DNA of 64,000 nt from Euglena gracilis (GCA_039621445.1 CP154956.1:24230743-24294742), one strand, 5' to 3'. Positions 29,670-41,084 are shown, counted from the stretch's first letter. Numbers and translations: made by a program. Notes: generated by a model not told the origin, from the letters alone.

Positions 29670-32600
29670 ATGCTGCCCGGCGGAAGGGAGCCAGGCGGAG
29701 GACCGCCTTACCACCCCACCACTCACCCTCAACCTGACCAGTATGCGTACCGATACGGTACGCAGCCACCTGCACGGACTGCGGCTCAGGGAAACCCTGA
29801 AGCCAGCAGCAGTAGCAGGATGACCCAGATGCCCGCGGAAGCGCGGCCATCTCAGCCATCAGGCTCTCGTCGCCTCCCACCGTATGCGGGTGTGATGATC
29901 CACCGCACGGCGGAGACGATGAACCGGGTTATGCGTATGAGCGCAAACCCGGCACCAGACCAACTCACACAGGCATTGTGGGATGACCACTGCCGTAAAG
30001 TTTTGACCATCGCGAATACCCCTCCAGCCCTGTGGTGTATGTGCGCCCAGGCGACGATGACCGGTCTGGTGTATTACACCGACCCGGACGCGTCGGGTTT
30101 CGCGGCAGACATTACCATGCGTGACCTGGGCGTGGAAGTCCCGCCACAGGTCGCCAGGCAGGTACCACCTGTTGGCACTTACACTGCACATTTTCGTGCT
30201 CACTCCCCCGGATTACCCGAGGAAGAGACGGTGGAAGCACCTGTCCGGAGTGAACACCCACGTGTAAAAGAAAGTATTTTTCGATCCCCTGAGCGCGTGC
30301 CCCGGCGGGATTATCCTGCGCAGGAGCCTGTGTCTCAGTATACCGTCTCTGGGGATTACCCCCAGCAGGCGCCAATGCCACGGGATCAGTACGTATATCC
30401 ACCTCAACCCCACCCAACCATACCTGACCCTATCCCACGACGTCCTGCGGAGGGAAATCCTCCCCCGACGTCTGACTCTGCCCGAAGCGCTCGTCCGCGG
30501 GAAGCCGCGACAGCGCCTCGTGCGGCACCAGTTCCCCCGGCACGGGATGAACCCGTTAACCCGTGGACTGGTCGGCCGTTCGAGACTGAGGAGGACCGTC
30601 AACAGTATGAATATGCTGTGACGATCCAACGACAAATCGCACGTCGCCCCCCTGTTTCCGCTGGCCAGGGATACCCTGCCCGGGCGGAAATGACACGGGA
30701 AGAGCGCCAGCAGTATGATGCTGCTGTGTCGGCTCTCACAGGAGTCCCAGCTCCATCACGGTCAAGTCAACCAGCGCAACAGCGGGACGTGGCTGTGGCG
30801 GAAGCGCCACCGGCACGACCCACAAGCTCTGCCGCCGGCAAACGTGACCGCGGCCCGGAAAATCTGACGCCGCAGCCACAACGCCGCTCGCCGAGGTCGG
30901 AAAATCCGCCCGCGGCGATGCGCGTCGACGCTGAGGAGGAAGCTCCGCCAGCGCCCGACGTGACGGCAGAACGGGCACGTCGGGAAACCCGACCATCCCC
31001 AGTCGCACCGGTTTACTCGAATCGTGGTGATGCTGAGCAGGAATTTGCCCGAACACCAAGCACGGAATCCGTGACTTATCCTGTGTATACAGAAGAAGAC
31101 CCAGAATACTGGGAATATTGGGACCCATATCGGGCGACGATAGAATGGCTGTCCAACACGAAGGGCAAGGGTAAAGGAAAAGGCAAGGGTAAGGGGAAAG
31201 GTAAAGGCCAGGAGAAAGGTGGGAAAGCCCCATCTGGGAAAGGCGGAAAACCCGCTGGACCACCTGCAGGCAAAGGCGGAAAATCTGCCGGACCCCCAGC
31301 AGGAAAAGGCGGAAAAGCTGCCGAACCTTCGAAAACGAAGGATTACGACGCTGACCAGCTGTTCGATTACTTGGATGAAATCTGGCCGAAAATCGACCAG
31401 GATCTCGAAAAGTACACGCGTGCTGGCAACGTGATCCACCGACCACCGGAAGCGGTGCTCGCAGTGGTGCAGGATCGTATGCACGATCACTGCAAACGAT
31501 TCATCTACAGTACCGAACTTCATCCGTTTGAGGGATACCCTCATTCGGATGAAATGGTCCTGGACCAGATGTCTGGTTTCTGGGAACTCTGGTTCTGGTT
31601 GGGATATCCCTGCCAGAACTTTGGGATTTTCACCGACCGAAACGGTCTGACATACATCGATTGTTTGAACACATGTGAAGACGATGAAACATTCGTAGCA
31701 CAGTTGAAGGAAATCTTCAACCACATGTATTCCGTCAGCGCACTGGGAATCCAGTGGAAATATTACCCCCTGCCGGAGAAACTCCAGGCGCAGGTTGCGG
31801 TAATGTTCACAAACAACCTCCAAGTATTCTTGGACAGCATGTATGGCATGCTGTTCAAGGTACTGGACGTGGACCTCGCCTACCCTCAACGATACAAACT
31901 GGAATGCCGGTTTTGCAAGGAAGTCCACATTGTTGACTTCTGGGGTTTCGGGGAGCGCGGAAAACCGCCTCCGACTGCCGAGAATGCCGGCAGCCCACCG
32001 ACCAGGAGATTCCTCCTGCACCAGTGCCGGAAACCCCAGATCGGAACGCAAGACCGGAAGGTGCTGAAACAGCACCGGCAGAAAATATTTCTGCTCCAAC
32101 AATACTGGCACAGGGCGTGGATTACCTACGTCCTGGAAGTATATATATATTTCCTGGAGCAGATGACCACCGATGTGGATATCCACAGGAAGTGGATACC
32201 TCGGGGATACACCGAGGTAGATGCCAGACCGTATGATCCAGACCGACGCAGGATAAACCTGCGGCCGGACTGGACGGGGGCAGAAATCGGCCTCCGGGAA
32301 CACCTGCAGAGCCAGTTCGGGGAAATCCTGGACTGGCAGGAGTTCGAAGTGTTCTTCGCTCCCCGCGAGCTAACCCAACCTCGCTACGCAGTACCACTGC
32401 CAGCTTTCCTGGAAGAAACGGGAGAGTACGGTATGGGTGAGACTCGTCGATCGCAGTGGGAAGACCTCTGCCTGATCAACGAGGATGAGCCTCAACCTCC
32501 ACCCGGAAGCTGGGTGCGAGCGTCGTGGCCACCTCCATACCCCAACTCTGACAGGAGTGAAAGTATTAGCTTTTTCCGCCTGTCAAATGCCCAAGGGTGC

Positions 32601-35114
32601 TACAGAAGCAGGGAAGACCCGCGTTCTGCAGCCCAACTACACACAGAGGAGTCCCCTCTGGAAGCGGAGGAGACAGGAGAAGCGGTCCCAATGGCCGAGG
32701 ATGAACCTCTGCCTGCGGAACCCCCGGCACGGGAAACCCGTAGCCCGTCGGTCGTGATGCTGGACACTGTGGCGGAAACCGCCCAGCGCCCAGGATCACC
32801 GAGAGGTGAACTGACGCCTGTCCCACTGTCACCATCCTCGCTGGGTACGCCTGGCGGACCGACCCCTCCGCGGGAAAACCCGCCGGAGACGGTAACCCCT
32901 ACGCCTGAGGTATTACGCCTCAAGCTTCCTGTCCCCGGGGAAATCCCGACGACAGAGGAGCCAGTGGAGGAGCCCACTTCAGGGGAAGGACCTGAACGGC
33001 GTCCCTCACTGGGCGGACGTGTACTCGGCGGTTTGCGATCACTGATCGCAGTTGTCACCCCACGTGGCACTGCGGCTAGTTCTTCCACTGCTGTGGCGGA
33101 AACGGCCCAGCCAGCGGACGAAACAACTGAAGCTGCAGCCATGGAGGAGGATGAACCTCCCCCAATGGCCACGCCACCGCCGGTGTCGGAAACGACACGG
33201 ACGGAGGACGAACCAACGGCAATGTCAGTGGTGGCAACGCTACCCGTGCCAGTGCAGGATGAACCTGCATCAGCACCGGTAGCGACATCAGAGGCACAGG
33301 ATGAGCCCGTACCTCCACAAACAGCGGTCACTGCACCAAAGCGTGCGGGAACACGGACACCGGCACCTGAAAAACAGGCTGCACGGACATCCATGCCCCC
33401 ACCACAGACTCCGCCAACGCGAAGTGCAGCGGCGACGCCCACACCCACACCATCCTCCACGGCTGCTCCTGGGAAACCCACGAGCGCAGCGAAGGAACGC
33501 GTAGGGCGACCCTCAGCTCGGGAAACCCCTGCTGAAGGTCAACGACGCTCGGTGTCGGGGAAAAGACCCCCGGCCCAGCCGTCACCACGCACCTGGTCAA
33601 GCAAGCGTGACGCCGAACGGCGACCCTCGGATGCTCCGGAAAGCGGAAGTCCGAAGGCCCCGGCCAAATCAAAGCCCGGTGCCGCGCCTTGCAAACCCTC
33701 ACCTAAGACAGGTGATCAGCCCCCACCGAAAGGCGGTGGTGGTGCTGGAGGCCAGGGTGCATCTTCTTCTCGAGGATCAGCTTCGGGAGGAGGATTCACA
33801 CAGGTCACATCATCCGGCTATGGGAAAACCTCACAGCCGAAACCACCTACGAAGGGGCAGGGAAAATCCCGCGCCTCTACGACTACGACACCTTCGGAAG
33901 GCGAAGTTGTCATCGACTGGAATGCGATGACTCAGGATGATCCTGAGACTCATGACCTGAAAAACAGGTACATGATGATCGAACATAAGCTGCGAACAGA
34001 CCAATGCCTCAATCGGTGGATTGAACCACTGTTCTGTCAAGGACGGAAATGGTCCTTTGACCAGAATGTCACCTGGAATTATTACAATTCCAGATCACCA
34101 CGTGTTTTGGCCCAATACTTTGGCGAGGAATTCCTCGTCGACAGAACATCGGAAAACCGATTTGTGTGGCTTTGCACTGTTTGCCACAGGATGTACAACA
34201 GTGCCCCTGACTTGGGATTACCCCTCGTCCATGTGTGCAACCCTGTGGAGCGGAAATCGTTCCACAAGGATATGTACATCCCCAACTGTGCCGCCTTGGT
34301 ATGCGCCAAGTGCGTGGACAGTTGGACCCACAAGCACAATTTTAGCTACACGGACCGAGATGGTACGAATGTACCAGTACTCTGCGTCAACTGCCTGCGA
34401 GGTACCTTCTGGCACACTGCGGAAGGCGCAGTTCGCACAATCGTGCCGAGTGCCGAGAAGCCACTGGAGGAATACTCCACCTTGAACAAAAAGTTCAAGG
34501 ACTTCTTCAAGTATGCCAACCTCAAGCTGGACGACTACCGCCACACGGGAATGGCCCGTGGGTGGCAGATCGACAGTGGGGCGATACGCCTCGCTGCTGA
34601 GGAGGCAGGGGTAAGATTACCTTACCTCTGGGAGACAGCAGACAGGGAAAAGATACTTTTCCGCCTGTTCACAACCCAGGACCGAAACGGTCGCTGGTGC
34701 CTACCACAATGGCCGCCCGAAAAACACGGGATGACCTGGAAGGACTGGCTAGGGGCCGTATTGCGACCCCATACCGTCCGGGCGGAATGCGCCTATCACG
34801 TTCCCATTGACTTCCACCCGGGGAATGCCCCGCAGGTGTCAGCCAATCACCCTCGGAGAAACTACTTCATCTGGCCAGCGACTTTGCCCAGGAAATTCTG
34901 GGAGAAGCTGCAGTGGTTTCTCGCGGAAAGAGCGAGTGCCACCAAGCAGACAGTACCCGAAGGATGGGTTCGGGACTGGATCGCACCTGATTTCGACTAT
35001 GACTCGCCAGAAACCTGGCTTGTCGACAGGCCACAGCCACCACAATTCCAGATGGTCCTTGTGGAAGATCCCTTGGACTCCCGCCATGACTATTGGCGGC
35101 TGGAGCGGATGTAA
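29670..35114 (+). CDS. Extra 1,814-codon ORF of unknown function in the env position
   Basis: It begins MLPGGREPGG and ends at TAA 35112-35114. Residues 1-480 are Pro/Ala/Arg-rich with many REEx-type repeats. A (GK)n/GGKPAGPPAGK stretch lies at about 498-560. Globular region 1 (about 565-950) has CRFC...HQC. A second acidic, Pro-rich region (950-1,420) follows. Globular region 2 (1,430-1,814) has WLCTVCHRM, HVCN, CAKC and CVNC, suggesting two or three zinc sites. I see no signal peptide, no transmembrane segment and no fusion peptide, so it is unlikely to be an envelope protein. A pyrimidine tract ending CCGCAG at 29,578 may be a 3' splice site for a spliced message. Codon use matches the rest of the element. 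Confidence 0.8.
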   Translation: MLPGGREPGGGPPYHPTTHPQPDQYAYRYGTQPPARTAAQGNPEASSSSRMTQMPAEARPSQPSGSRRLPPYAGVMIHRTAETMNRVMRMSANPAPDQLTQALWDDHCRKVLTIANTPPALWCMCAQATMTGLVYYTDPDASGFAADITMRDLGVEVPPQVARQVPPVGTYTAHFRAHSPGLPEEETVEAPVRSEHPRVKESIFRSPERVPRRDYPAQEPVSQYTVSGDYPQQAPMPRDQYVYPPQPHPTIPDPIPRRPAEGNPPPTSDSARSARPREAATAPRAAPVPPARDEPVNPWTGRPFETEEDRQQYEYAVTIQRQIARRPPVSAGQGYPARAEMTREERQQYDAAVSALTGVPAPSRSSQPAQQRDVAVAEAPPARPTSSAAGKRDRGPENLTPQPQRRSPRSENPPAAMRVDAEEEAPPAPDVTAERARRETRPSPVAPVYSNRGDAEQEFARTPSTESVTYPVYTEEDPEYWEYWDPYRATIEWLSNTKGKGKGKGKGKGKGKGQEKGGKAPSGKGGKPAGPPAGKGGKSAGPPAGKGGKAAEPSKTKDYDADQLFDYLDEIWPKIDQDLEKYTRAGNVIHRPPEAVLAVVQDRMHDHCKRFIYSTELHPFEGYPHSDEMVLDQMSGFWELWFWLGYPCQNFGIFTDRNGLTYIDCLNTCEDDETFVAQLKEIFNHMYSVSALGIQWKYYPLPEKLQAQVAVMFTNNLQVFLDSMYGMLFKVLDVDLAYPQRYKLECRFCKEVHIVDFWGFGERGKPPPTAENAGSPPTRRFLLHQCRKPQIGTQDRKVLKQHRQKIFLLQQYWHRAWITYVLEVYIYFLEQMTTDVDIHRKWIPRGYTEVDARPYDPDRRRINLRPDWTGAEIGLREHLQSQFGEILDWQEFEVFFAPRELTQPRYAVPLPAFLEETGEYGMGETRRSQWEDLCLINEDEPQPPPGSWVRASWPPPYPNSDRSESISFFRLSNAQGCYRSREDPRSAAQLHTEESPLEAEETGEAVPMAEDEPLPAEPPARETRSPSVVMLDTVAETAQRPGSPRGELTPVPLSPSSLGTPGGPTPPRENPPETVTPTPEVLRLKLPVPGEIPTTEEPVEEPTSGEGPERRPSLGGRVLGGLRSLIAVVTPRGTAASSSTAVAETAQPADETTEAAAMEEDEPPPMATPPPVSETTRTEDEPTAMSVVATLPVPVQDEPASAPVATSEAQDEPVPPQTAVTAPKRAGTRTPAPEKQAARTSMPPPQTPPTRSAAATPTPTPSSTAAPGKPTSAAKERVGRPSARETPAEGQRRSVSGKRPPAQPSPRTWSSKRDAERRPSDAPESGSPKAPAKSKPGAAPCKPSPKTGDQPPPKGGGGAGGQGASSSRGSASGGGFTQVTSSGYGKTSQPKPPTKGQGKSRASTTTTPSEGEVVIDWNAMTQDDPETHDLKNRYMMIEHKLRTDQCLNRWIEPLFCQGRKWSFDQNVTWNYYNSRSPRVLAQYFGEEFLVDRTSENRFVWLCTVCHRMYNSAPDLGLPLVHVCNPVERKSFHKDMYIPNCAALVCAKCVDSWTHKHNFSYTDRDGTNVPVLCVNCLRGTFWHTAEGAVRTIVPSAEKPLEEYSTLNKKFKDFFKYANLKLDDYRHTGMARGWQIDSGAIRLAAEEAGVRLPYLWETADREKILFRLFTTQDRNGRWCLPQWPPEKHGMTWKDWLGAVLRPHTVRAECAYHVPIDFHPGNAPQVSANHPRRNYFIWPATLPRKFWEKLQWFLAERASATKQTVPEGWVRDWIAPDFDYDSPETWLVDRPQPPQFQMVLVEDPLDSRHDYWRLERM

Positions 35115-35998
35115 TGCCGAAACGGCATTACCAAGCCCATGTAAGGTAAGCGCCTTCATGGAGCTCATACACTATATATATATATATACACTGGAAGCGG
35201 AAATCGCTAAACAGCCCTGGGATGAACCTGGGTCTGTGTCCCTCAGCGCTCTGGATGGAAGCATCCAAGAGCCCCCCCCCCCCAACCCATTATACCAGTG
35301 ACCATGCGGACGGAAACCGTCTGCGGGAGGTAATCGCCTCTTATTGCGTCGTGAAGGAGCTACTGCTGTGAAGACCTTGGCAGCCGGGAAACCTGGCAAG
35401 CCGCTAAGTGACGCACAGCACACAGCGCGCACGCCGTAATAATAGGCCAACTTGTCACTTTTCGGCCCTAAGGCCCTTAAGGCTGCCAGACAGCAAAAAT
35501 TCTGTTCTGGCCTAAGCCAGCCCCCCTCTCCTCCCTACTTTCCCCCCACCCCCGCAAAGCTGTCGCCGGCAGTCGGTTTTGTAAGTAGGCTTTTGTTTCC
35601 TAGTGCGGATATGACCGCCTAGGAGCCTTATCCGGGTATGACCAGGATAAGAGCCTGCCCCCCCCCTTCCACACCTCTCCCTTGGGTTTTCAGCGAATCG
35701 CTTGACCAACCCCGCGTGCCTTTGGCACACCCAAAGTGGGTGGATGGGACACTTTGTCAGGAAACCTGCCAAGCCCCGTTTCCCACAGTGGGCTTTTTCA
35801 CACCCCACCTAAGCCGAAACGGCTAATAGGTAACCGCGAAACGCGGCTAACCTTTTGCGCGTTTTTGGGCTTTGGGTGGATGCCACTGTGCGGAAAGGAG
35901 AGACACCGAATGGAGAAGTGAACCCCACCTGGGGCAGCGTCAGATATCCTGACTGGACTGGGAAACCCTGGTCCATGAAGGAAATCGGGCGTAGCCCT
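35115..35998 (+). other. Chromovirus 3' non-coding region
   Basis: No sustained frame. It contains a (TA)n run (35,174-35,188) and a few short hairpins of type GTTACC/GGTAAC. It leads into the polypurine tract. Confidence 0.6.
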
Positions 35999-36008
35999 GG
36001 GAGGGGGA
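35999..36008 (+). promoter_or_regulatory. Polypurine tract
   Basis: GGGAGGGGGA sits directly before the 3' LTR and would prime plus-strand DNA. Confidence 0.8.
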
Positions 36009-36437
36009 TGTGTACCAGGCACGTCCCAGCTCTGTAGGATATCTGCAGAGTGGGTTCTGTGACGGTCGCACCACTGTGGAAACCCACAGCTGGTAAGATC
36101 GTGGCAGACCCTTCTGGGATCTGCCCCTGGACACGTCAGCACTTTTCTCTCCTTCCCCCACAGGTGGTATTCTTTACTCTCACAATCTCCAAGTTTCACC
36201 ATTGGTTTTGGCAGAGGGAAAAACCCTCAGAACAATCAACTTTGATCTCAGAAGAAAACTTCTGAATCTTTGCTTCGTGCTTTGCTTCTTGGGGAATTGG
36301 GAAGAAAAGGGGAAAACCACTTTTCGTTACTCCAAAGACTTTTCCCTACCATAAGTAGGCTGCGCACCAAGGCGAAAGCGAAAGGCTTTTACAGAAAGTT
36401 CCAAAAAGGGGAAAAGGGAAAGCTTTGGACGTACACT
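36009..36437 (+). repeat. 3' LTR
   Basis: 429 bases, identical to the 5' LTR except for one A/G difference, followed by the target duplication GTAAG. Confidence 0.92.
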
Positions 36438-36721
36438 GTAAGGGGGATTAGCAGCGGGGCCAGTGGGCTTCACGGCGGTCGTGTAAGTGCCGGGGGTCGA
36501 CTGCTGGTGGGGTTGGTGCCCTTCGGGCAACCTGGTCCGTTATCGGGGAGATCACGTTCGCGGCTGTGGGGCATGGTTGTGGGTAGTTGGGTGGCTTTGT
36601 GGGCCACCGTTTGGCGGCTTTGTGAGCCACCGTTTGGTTCCCGGGCCTCGATTCCTTTTTCCGGGCGTTGTGGTGACCGGCGAGCGTGTTGACGCGATCA
36701 GCGCGGAGTCGGTCAGAGAGG

Positions 36722-37854
36722 TCAACGAAGGAAGTGTTTCGGGCGTAGCATCTGTGCCACTTGGCGGAAGAGGGCCAACGCGATAAGCTGATAGCCGTGT
36801 GCAACGCACGTCACCCTGCTCCCACGTAGCGGTCCGTTTTACCATTCTGGCCAGTAGTTTGGCACTTTCCGGTCCCAGCCCACCCCACGTGCCCATTGCC
36901 GAATGACCAACCGCCGTTGCGACATGGGACATCGTATTTGGCGTGTTTCGCTTGCTCCCGACGCTTAAGGAAGGTTCTCCAGCGTTCCCGGGTCCCACTT
37001 CTCTCCGCAGCTTGCCACCCGTGCGCAACGATCAGATCGACAGCTGTGGGTTTGCCATCTTGCCAGGTGGCGAGCAATAGATCGGCTGGCCGGATCGAGG
37101 TGTCCGGTTGATTGGGCACCTGAACTTCGCGCTGTACACTTTGGCCGTTTGCGGACAGGAGGTTAAAAAGGGCGTCCTGGACGGCATTGTGCCTGTTGGC
37201 GAAATTGTTCCGGATACAGCAAATCTCATGGTCACCATAAATATCCGTGGTACTCTGGCAGCCTGCGCATGTCCCGTTGGCTTCAGCCAGGGGGAGGCCC
37301 AGCCACCAGCTCAGACCCAGGCGGTAGTCGGCCACGTCAATTGTGGTGTGAAGTGCCTCGTTGGGTGTGGCGACCACCCACCCGTGACGGATGCCATGCG
37401 CTTGCTCCATCAGCCGGGCTTGATCTCTTGCAGGGATCCGGCTCAGCAGACCGTCCACCGTGGTCCGGGAGAGCTGGGTCTGCCACCATCGCTGCGAGGT
37501 GTCATTACCCGAGGCTGAGGCGAAGGACGCGGTGGTTAGGAGCCGTTGGCTTTCGGGGTGCTGGGGGCCCAGCGTGGAACAGAGGTCGTTGGCGGGTTGC
37601 TGACAGATGCGTTCGGACGGGGCAGCGACGTAAGCAGGGCAGGCAACCTTCTTGTGTCCGTGGGTGTAGTAGTGGCATAAAGCCGCGGTGCGAGCCGCAC
37701 CCTGACAGGCGGCGGGGATGCGAAGACCGCATCCGCCGTCAGAGAGGGGGAGGGCTGCCTGCTGTCGTTGGTCGGCGTTGAGTGCTCGGCCAAGGATGTC
37801 TTCAAAGGCGATGAAGATGGTCTCCGCACCGAACGACTTCCTCTTGGGCCTCAT
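36722..37854 (-). pseudogene. Copy B: thumb, zinc finger, restriction-like endonuclease, C-terminus
   Basis: From 37,854: FEDILGRALNADQRQQAALP, a long linker (LGLSWWLGLPL), then CAGCQSTTDIYGDHEICC and RHN. The endonuclease core is RPADLLLATW, GKPTAVDLIVAHGW (37,090-37,020), the order seen in R2/NeSL-type elements. After a frame change between about 36,900 and 36,790 come TWGGLGPESAKLL and the conserved end ALALFRQVAQMLRPKHFLR with the stop at 36722-36724. The nuclease would nick the target and prime reverse transcription. The frame changes make this copy defective. Confidence 0.8.
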
Positions 37855-39600
37855 AGGAGTCTGAAGCGCGTAGGAGGTGGTTTACCTTGCAACCATCCAA
37901 GCAGGACCGGAGCAGGTGGTGCGCAAGCTGTGGATCAGAAACAGAGGTGACCAGGTCAGTGGCTTTCTCAATTCGGCCCGTGGCTTCCGCCCAGGCAGCC
38001 GCCGTGTGACCCGCAGTGGTTGGGAAGTCGACTGGGCAGCCGAGGACAGTGATGCCAGAACCCTCGGTCCAGGGTACCAACTGGAGGTGCTCTCGCCCCG
38101 GAATGCGGGCTGCGGCAGGACCCCAGGCCACGCATTTGGCCAAATTCAGTTGCACCCCGGTACGTTCGCCCTCCACTCGTAGAAAGTCCAGGCACTTCTG
38201 CAACATCGCAGGCTCACCGATCAGCAAGCCGTCGTCCAGGTACCAGGAAGACCAGAGCAGTTCCGCTTGTTGTGCAATTGTTTCAACTATGGTTTGGAGA
38301 CCCACTGCGAAGCCAATCTGGCCCAAAGGGCAGCCCTGGTGCGTCCCCCTGGTGGATGGGAGAACCCGTCCGTCGCTGAACAAGTGCGCCGGTTGCCCGT
38401 ACGCAAACCGCAGGTAGTTGAACAGCGCGGGTGTCCGCGTTTGCGCTTCTTGGAGCAGCACCGTGCGGTCAAGGGTATTGAAGGCATTCTTCAAATCAAC
38501 CTGCAAGACCGCCCAGTTGCCCATGGGGTCTAGCTTCCTGACCAGATTTTGGGCCGTGATGGCGACGGAATCAGCTGTGTTGGAGACTCCCACCCCAACT
38601 TGAAGGGGGCTGAGCCGGGCAACTTGGTCCTTGGCGGCTCCGGTGTGAAGGAGCGCCTTTCCCACCAAGCGGCGAAGGGTTTCACCCACTGCGATCGGCC
38701 TTACCCCGTCATCCTTTTTGCGCAGGGGGGTCAGGTTGGCGGAGCACCAACTTTGGGCGTGGTCCGAAGGCAGGTTGCCCTCCACCCATGCTGCGGCCAG
38801 CAGGCCCAGTGCTGTCAGGAGGCGTGCGCCGTGACCAGGGCGGCGGACAGCGTCTTGTAAGTGACAGGGGCGCAGACCGGAGGGGCCGGGGGATGATGTG
38901 CGTGGGAAGCGCAAGATGGCCTCGCGCAGGAGCTCCTCCCACCGAATGCGTTGACCGTCCGGGAACGGCGGAAGCTTCCCCGGCAGGTTATTGGGGTTGA
39001 CTGGCCGACCCGTTGGGTGCAGGTCCTGCAGCTTGGCCCACACTGCAGGGTCACTGGAGCGGTGCGTTCCCTCGGACAGAAGGACCTGCAGGGCTTTGGC
39101 TGGAGCACCTTCTCCCACCAGAGTGCGGGCGCGCCGGAGAACAGCGTCGGGCACCGACGAGGGTTCGACGCGCGCTTTTTTGGCAGTGCGTGTCTCCACC
39201 GACGAGGGCGGCAGATTCGTGGCCGACCGGAGCTCTGTCATTAATGTCGGGTACTGGCCCTGCCTGAAGAGCTGGGTGCGCCTGGAGATGGCTGTGGAAA
39301 CATCCTCTGCTGCTTCCCGGCCACTGGTCGGGACCGTGCGCAGGACCAGCTTGGGGAAAGCCATGACGGCAAAGAGAGTGTCACCATTTGGTTTGGTGAC
39401 ATACTCGATGATAGCGTCGGCCATGTTCCCGCCCATGAGTGTTTCATTTCGGCTTTTCGGCTTTTTGACACATTTTTTTGCGGCTTTTCGGCTTTTTAGC
39501 CGTTGTTTTTCGGCTTTTCGGCGATAATGCCGTTCACTTTTGGCTTTTCGGCTTTTTTGCCACTCATTTTTGGCAATTCGTCTTTTTAGCCCAATACTGC
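37802..39600 (-). pseudogene. Copy B: reverse transcriptase
   Basis: Open from 39,703 to 37,802. RT order: PGPSGLRPCHLQDAV, LTPLRKKDDGVRPIAVGETL, WAVLQVDLKNAFNTLDR (palm A), GTHQGCPLGQIGFAVGL (B), SWYLDDGLLIG (C, 38,228-38,245) and LNLAKCVAWGP, ending in VNHLLRASDSY, where a frame change (about 37,830) leads into the next segment. The first about 80 residues (KSRKAEKQRLKSRKA type) derive from GGCTTTTCGG repeats, not from conserved protein. Confidence 0.82.
39440..39600. repeat. GGCTTTTCGGC-type repeat, left of an insertion
   Basis: GCTTTTCGGCTTTTT is repeated with variations. The same motif with both orientations occurs at about 41,590-41,720. Between the two lies plus-strand sequence unrelated to the RLE element, so the pair probably marks the edges of an insertion or a slippage-prone part of the RLE ORF. 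Confidence 0.6.
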
Positions 39601-39716
39601 TGTGATTCTGCACTTTCTGTGGCCGTCTTTTGTCTGGTCCTTCTTCCCTTTGTGCTTTGAAGGACTTCCTTATTTCGGACGTGAAACGTTCTGCGCAAGA
39701 CATTCAGTTTTTCACC

Positions 39717-40430
39717 ATGGCACGAAGAAGCAAGAAGACAGGAATTAGTCGTGTGACTGAGTGGAGAAGGCTGAAAAAATTTCTTGCTTCTGTTAATCAA
39801 ACGTTTGGTGGTATTTGGGGGCTGGCTGAACACACCCCAGGACGTATTGTCCTTGTTGACACCAAACACAAGCCGTATGTGGACGATGTGAAAAAAAACG
39901 CAATCGACATGTGTTTTGAACGACGGTACTGTGGTATATCCGGACGAACAAGACGTGACGTCGCATTGGGAAGAACTGTCCCGTGGACATGTGTTCAACT
40001 AACGTGGGAGTATTTGAAAGGTCCAGAAATGGAACGCCCCTTGAGCCGATATTCTGGTGGGTGGCCTTCAGCGAGTGTGGACCTTGTGCGAAAACTGGCA
40101 CATGTACTCAGCGTCATGGAAGGTGGGTGGACACAACCTGACTGGCCCAAACCAGGTGAACTTTGGGTACGCTGGGGTGTTGATGGTGTTCCTCGATGGA
40201 AGACAAATTACCTCACCAAAACAATGGCCCTCACGGGGAAACACCAGCATTTTAAGTTGCATGCAGTGGAGCGGTACGCTCACTGTGCCGTTCTTCTGGG
40301 GACAGAAAGTATGGCTTCTGTGAAAGCCCTACTTCAAGGAGCTGGTTTTGATGCCGCTTTGGAGCATTTAGAAGGCTTTCCCAGGGTGCTTTTCATTGAT
40401 GTGTTGTTTGTGACGTCTGAGGACAAAAAA
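39717..40430 (+). CDS. Unknown protein inside RLE copy B
   Basis: The first suitable ATG (39717) follows TTTTTCACC; an upstream in-frame start at 39630 is possible. The frame is open to 40,772, but composition turns to low-complexity sequence after about 40,430. Residues include MARRSKKTGISRVTEWRRLK, GGIWGLAEHTPGR and ELWVRWGVDGVPRW, an evenly composed protein of roughly 240 residues without repeats, in contrast to its surroundings. I recognise no family. Its place between two GGCTTTTCGGC tracts suggests that it came in with an insertion; it could be the gene of an unclassified transposon or a host gene fragment. Confidence 0.45.
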
Positions 40431-40734
40431 GAAAACAGATGTAACCTGCTTGGCCCCAGACACCTCTTTGAAAGGCACCCTATTTGCAACAGCCACTGTT
40501 GGAGGAATTGCATTTTTGGCCATTTTGGTGGGTGGCTGCCGATCCCCTCCCCCCCCCCCCGGTCTGAAAAAACCCCTGAATGTAAAGAGTTTGTTCAATT
40601 CCTTCCATTAAGGCTCTTGAAAAAAAATGCTTCTGTTGGATTTGGTTTTTCCAGTTTGGGGATATTTGCTTTTTTTGTTTCCCTTAGGGCCATTTTTCTG
40701 TCCATGGTTGTCATGAGGTGCATCACAACCCATG

Positions 40735-40985
40735 GTGCCCATCCTGACCCAAATGGCCATCATGATCCATGATGGCCATCATGACCCTAATGGCCATCAT
40801 GATCCATGATGGCCATCATGACCCATGATGGCCATCATGATCTGTGATGGCCATCATGACCTGTGATGGCCATCATGACCTGTGATGGCCATCATGACCT
40901 GTGATGGCCATCATGACCTGTGATGGCCATCATGACCCTTGAAGGCCATCACAACCTAGGATGGCCATCTGCCAGGATGCCCCAT
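40735..40985. repeat. Palindromic minisatellite GATGGCCATCATGACC
   Basis: About twelve units of 19-20 bases: GATGGCCATCATGACCTGT with variants. Each unit contains the palindrome GATGGCCATC. Confidence 0.9.
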
Positions 40986-41084
40986 GATGGCCACCATGTG
41001 TGCAATGCATGTTTTGTTCTGGTTTGTGAGCCTCATTTTGGACCCCTCTTTTTCGTAGAGGAATTCTTTTTCATGAACGAGATA

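Larger units (their letters stand above)
19595..36437 (+). mobile_element. Ty3/gypsy chromovirus, 16.8 kb, with third ORF
   Basis: Two 429-base LTRs (one difference seen) are flanked by the 5-base duplication GTAAG (19590-19594 and 36438-36442). Next to the LTRs are a primer-binding site and a polypurine tract. Order: gag (20254-24402), protease-RT-RNase H (24691-28209), integrase with chromodomain (28146-29507), large extra ORF (29670-35114), 3' region, LTR. The near-identical LTRs indicate a recent insertion. Size is two to three times that of ordinary chromoviruses because Gag, the protease-RT linker and the extra ORF are all large. Confidence 0.93.

Noticed and set aside
29670-35114. Envelope gene because of its position after integrase
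   Set aside because: No signal peptide, hydrophobic segment or fusion peptide can be seen.
39441-39703. Basic N-terminal domain of the RLE protein (KSRKAEK repeats)
   Set aside because: Encoded by GGCTTTTCGG repeats; it is probably a product of the repeat and not a functional domain.
40735-40985. Regularly spaced repeats resembling a CRISPR array
   Set aside because: Units are contiguous without spacers and the genome is eukaryotic. It is a minisatellite; the same holds for 45,690-46,045.
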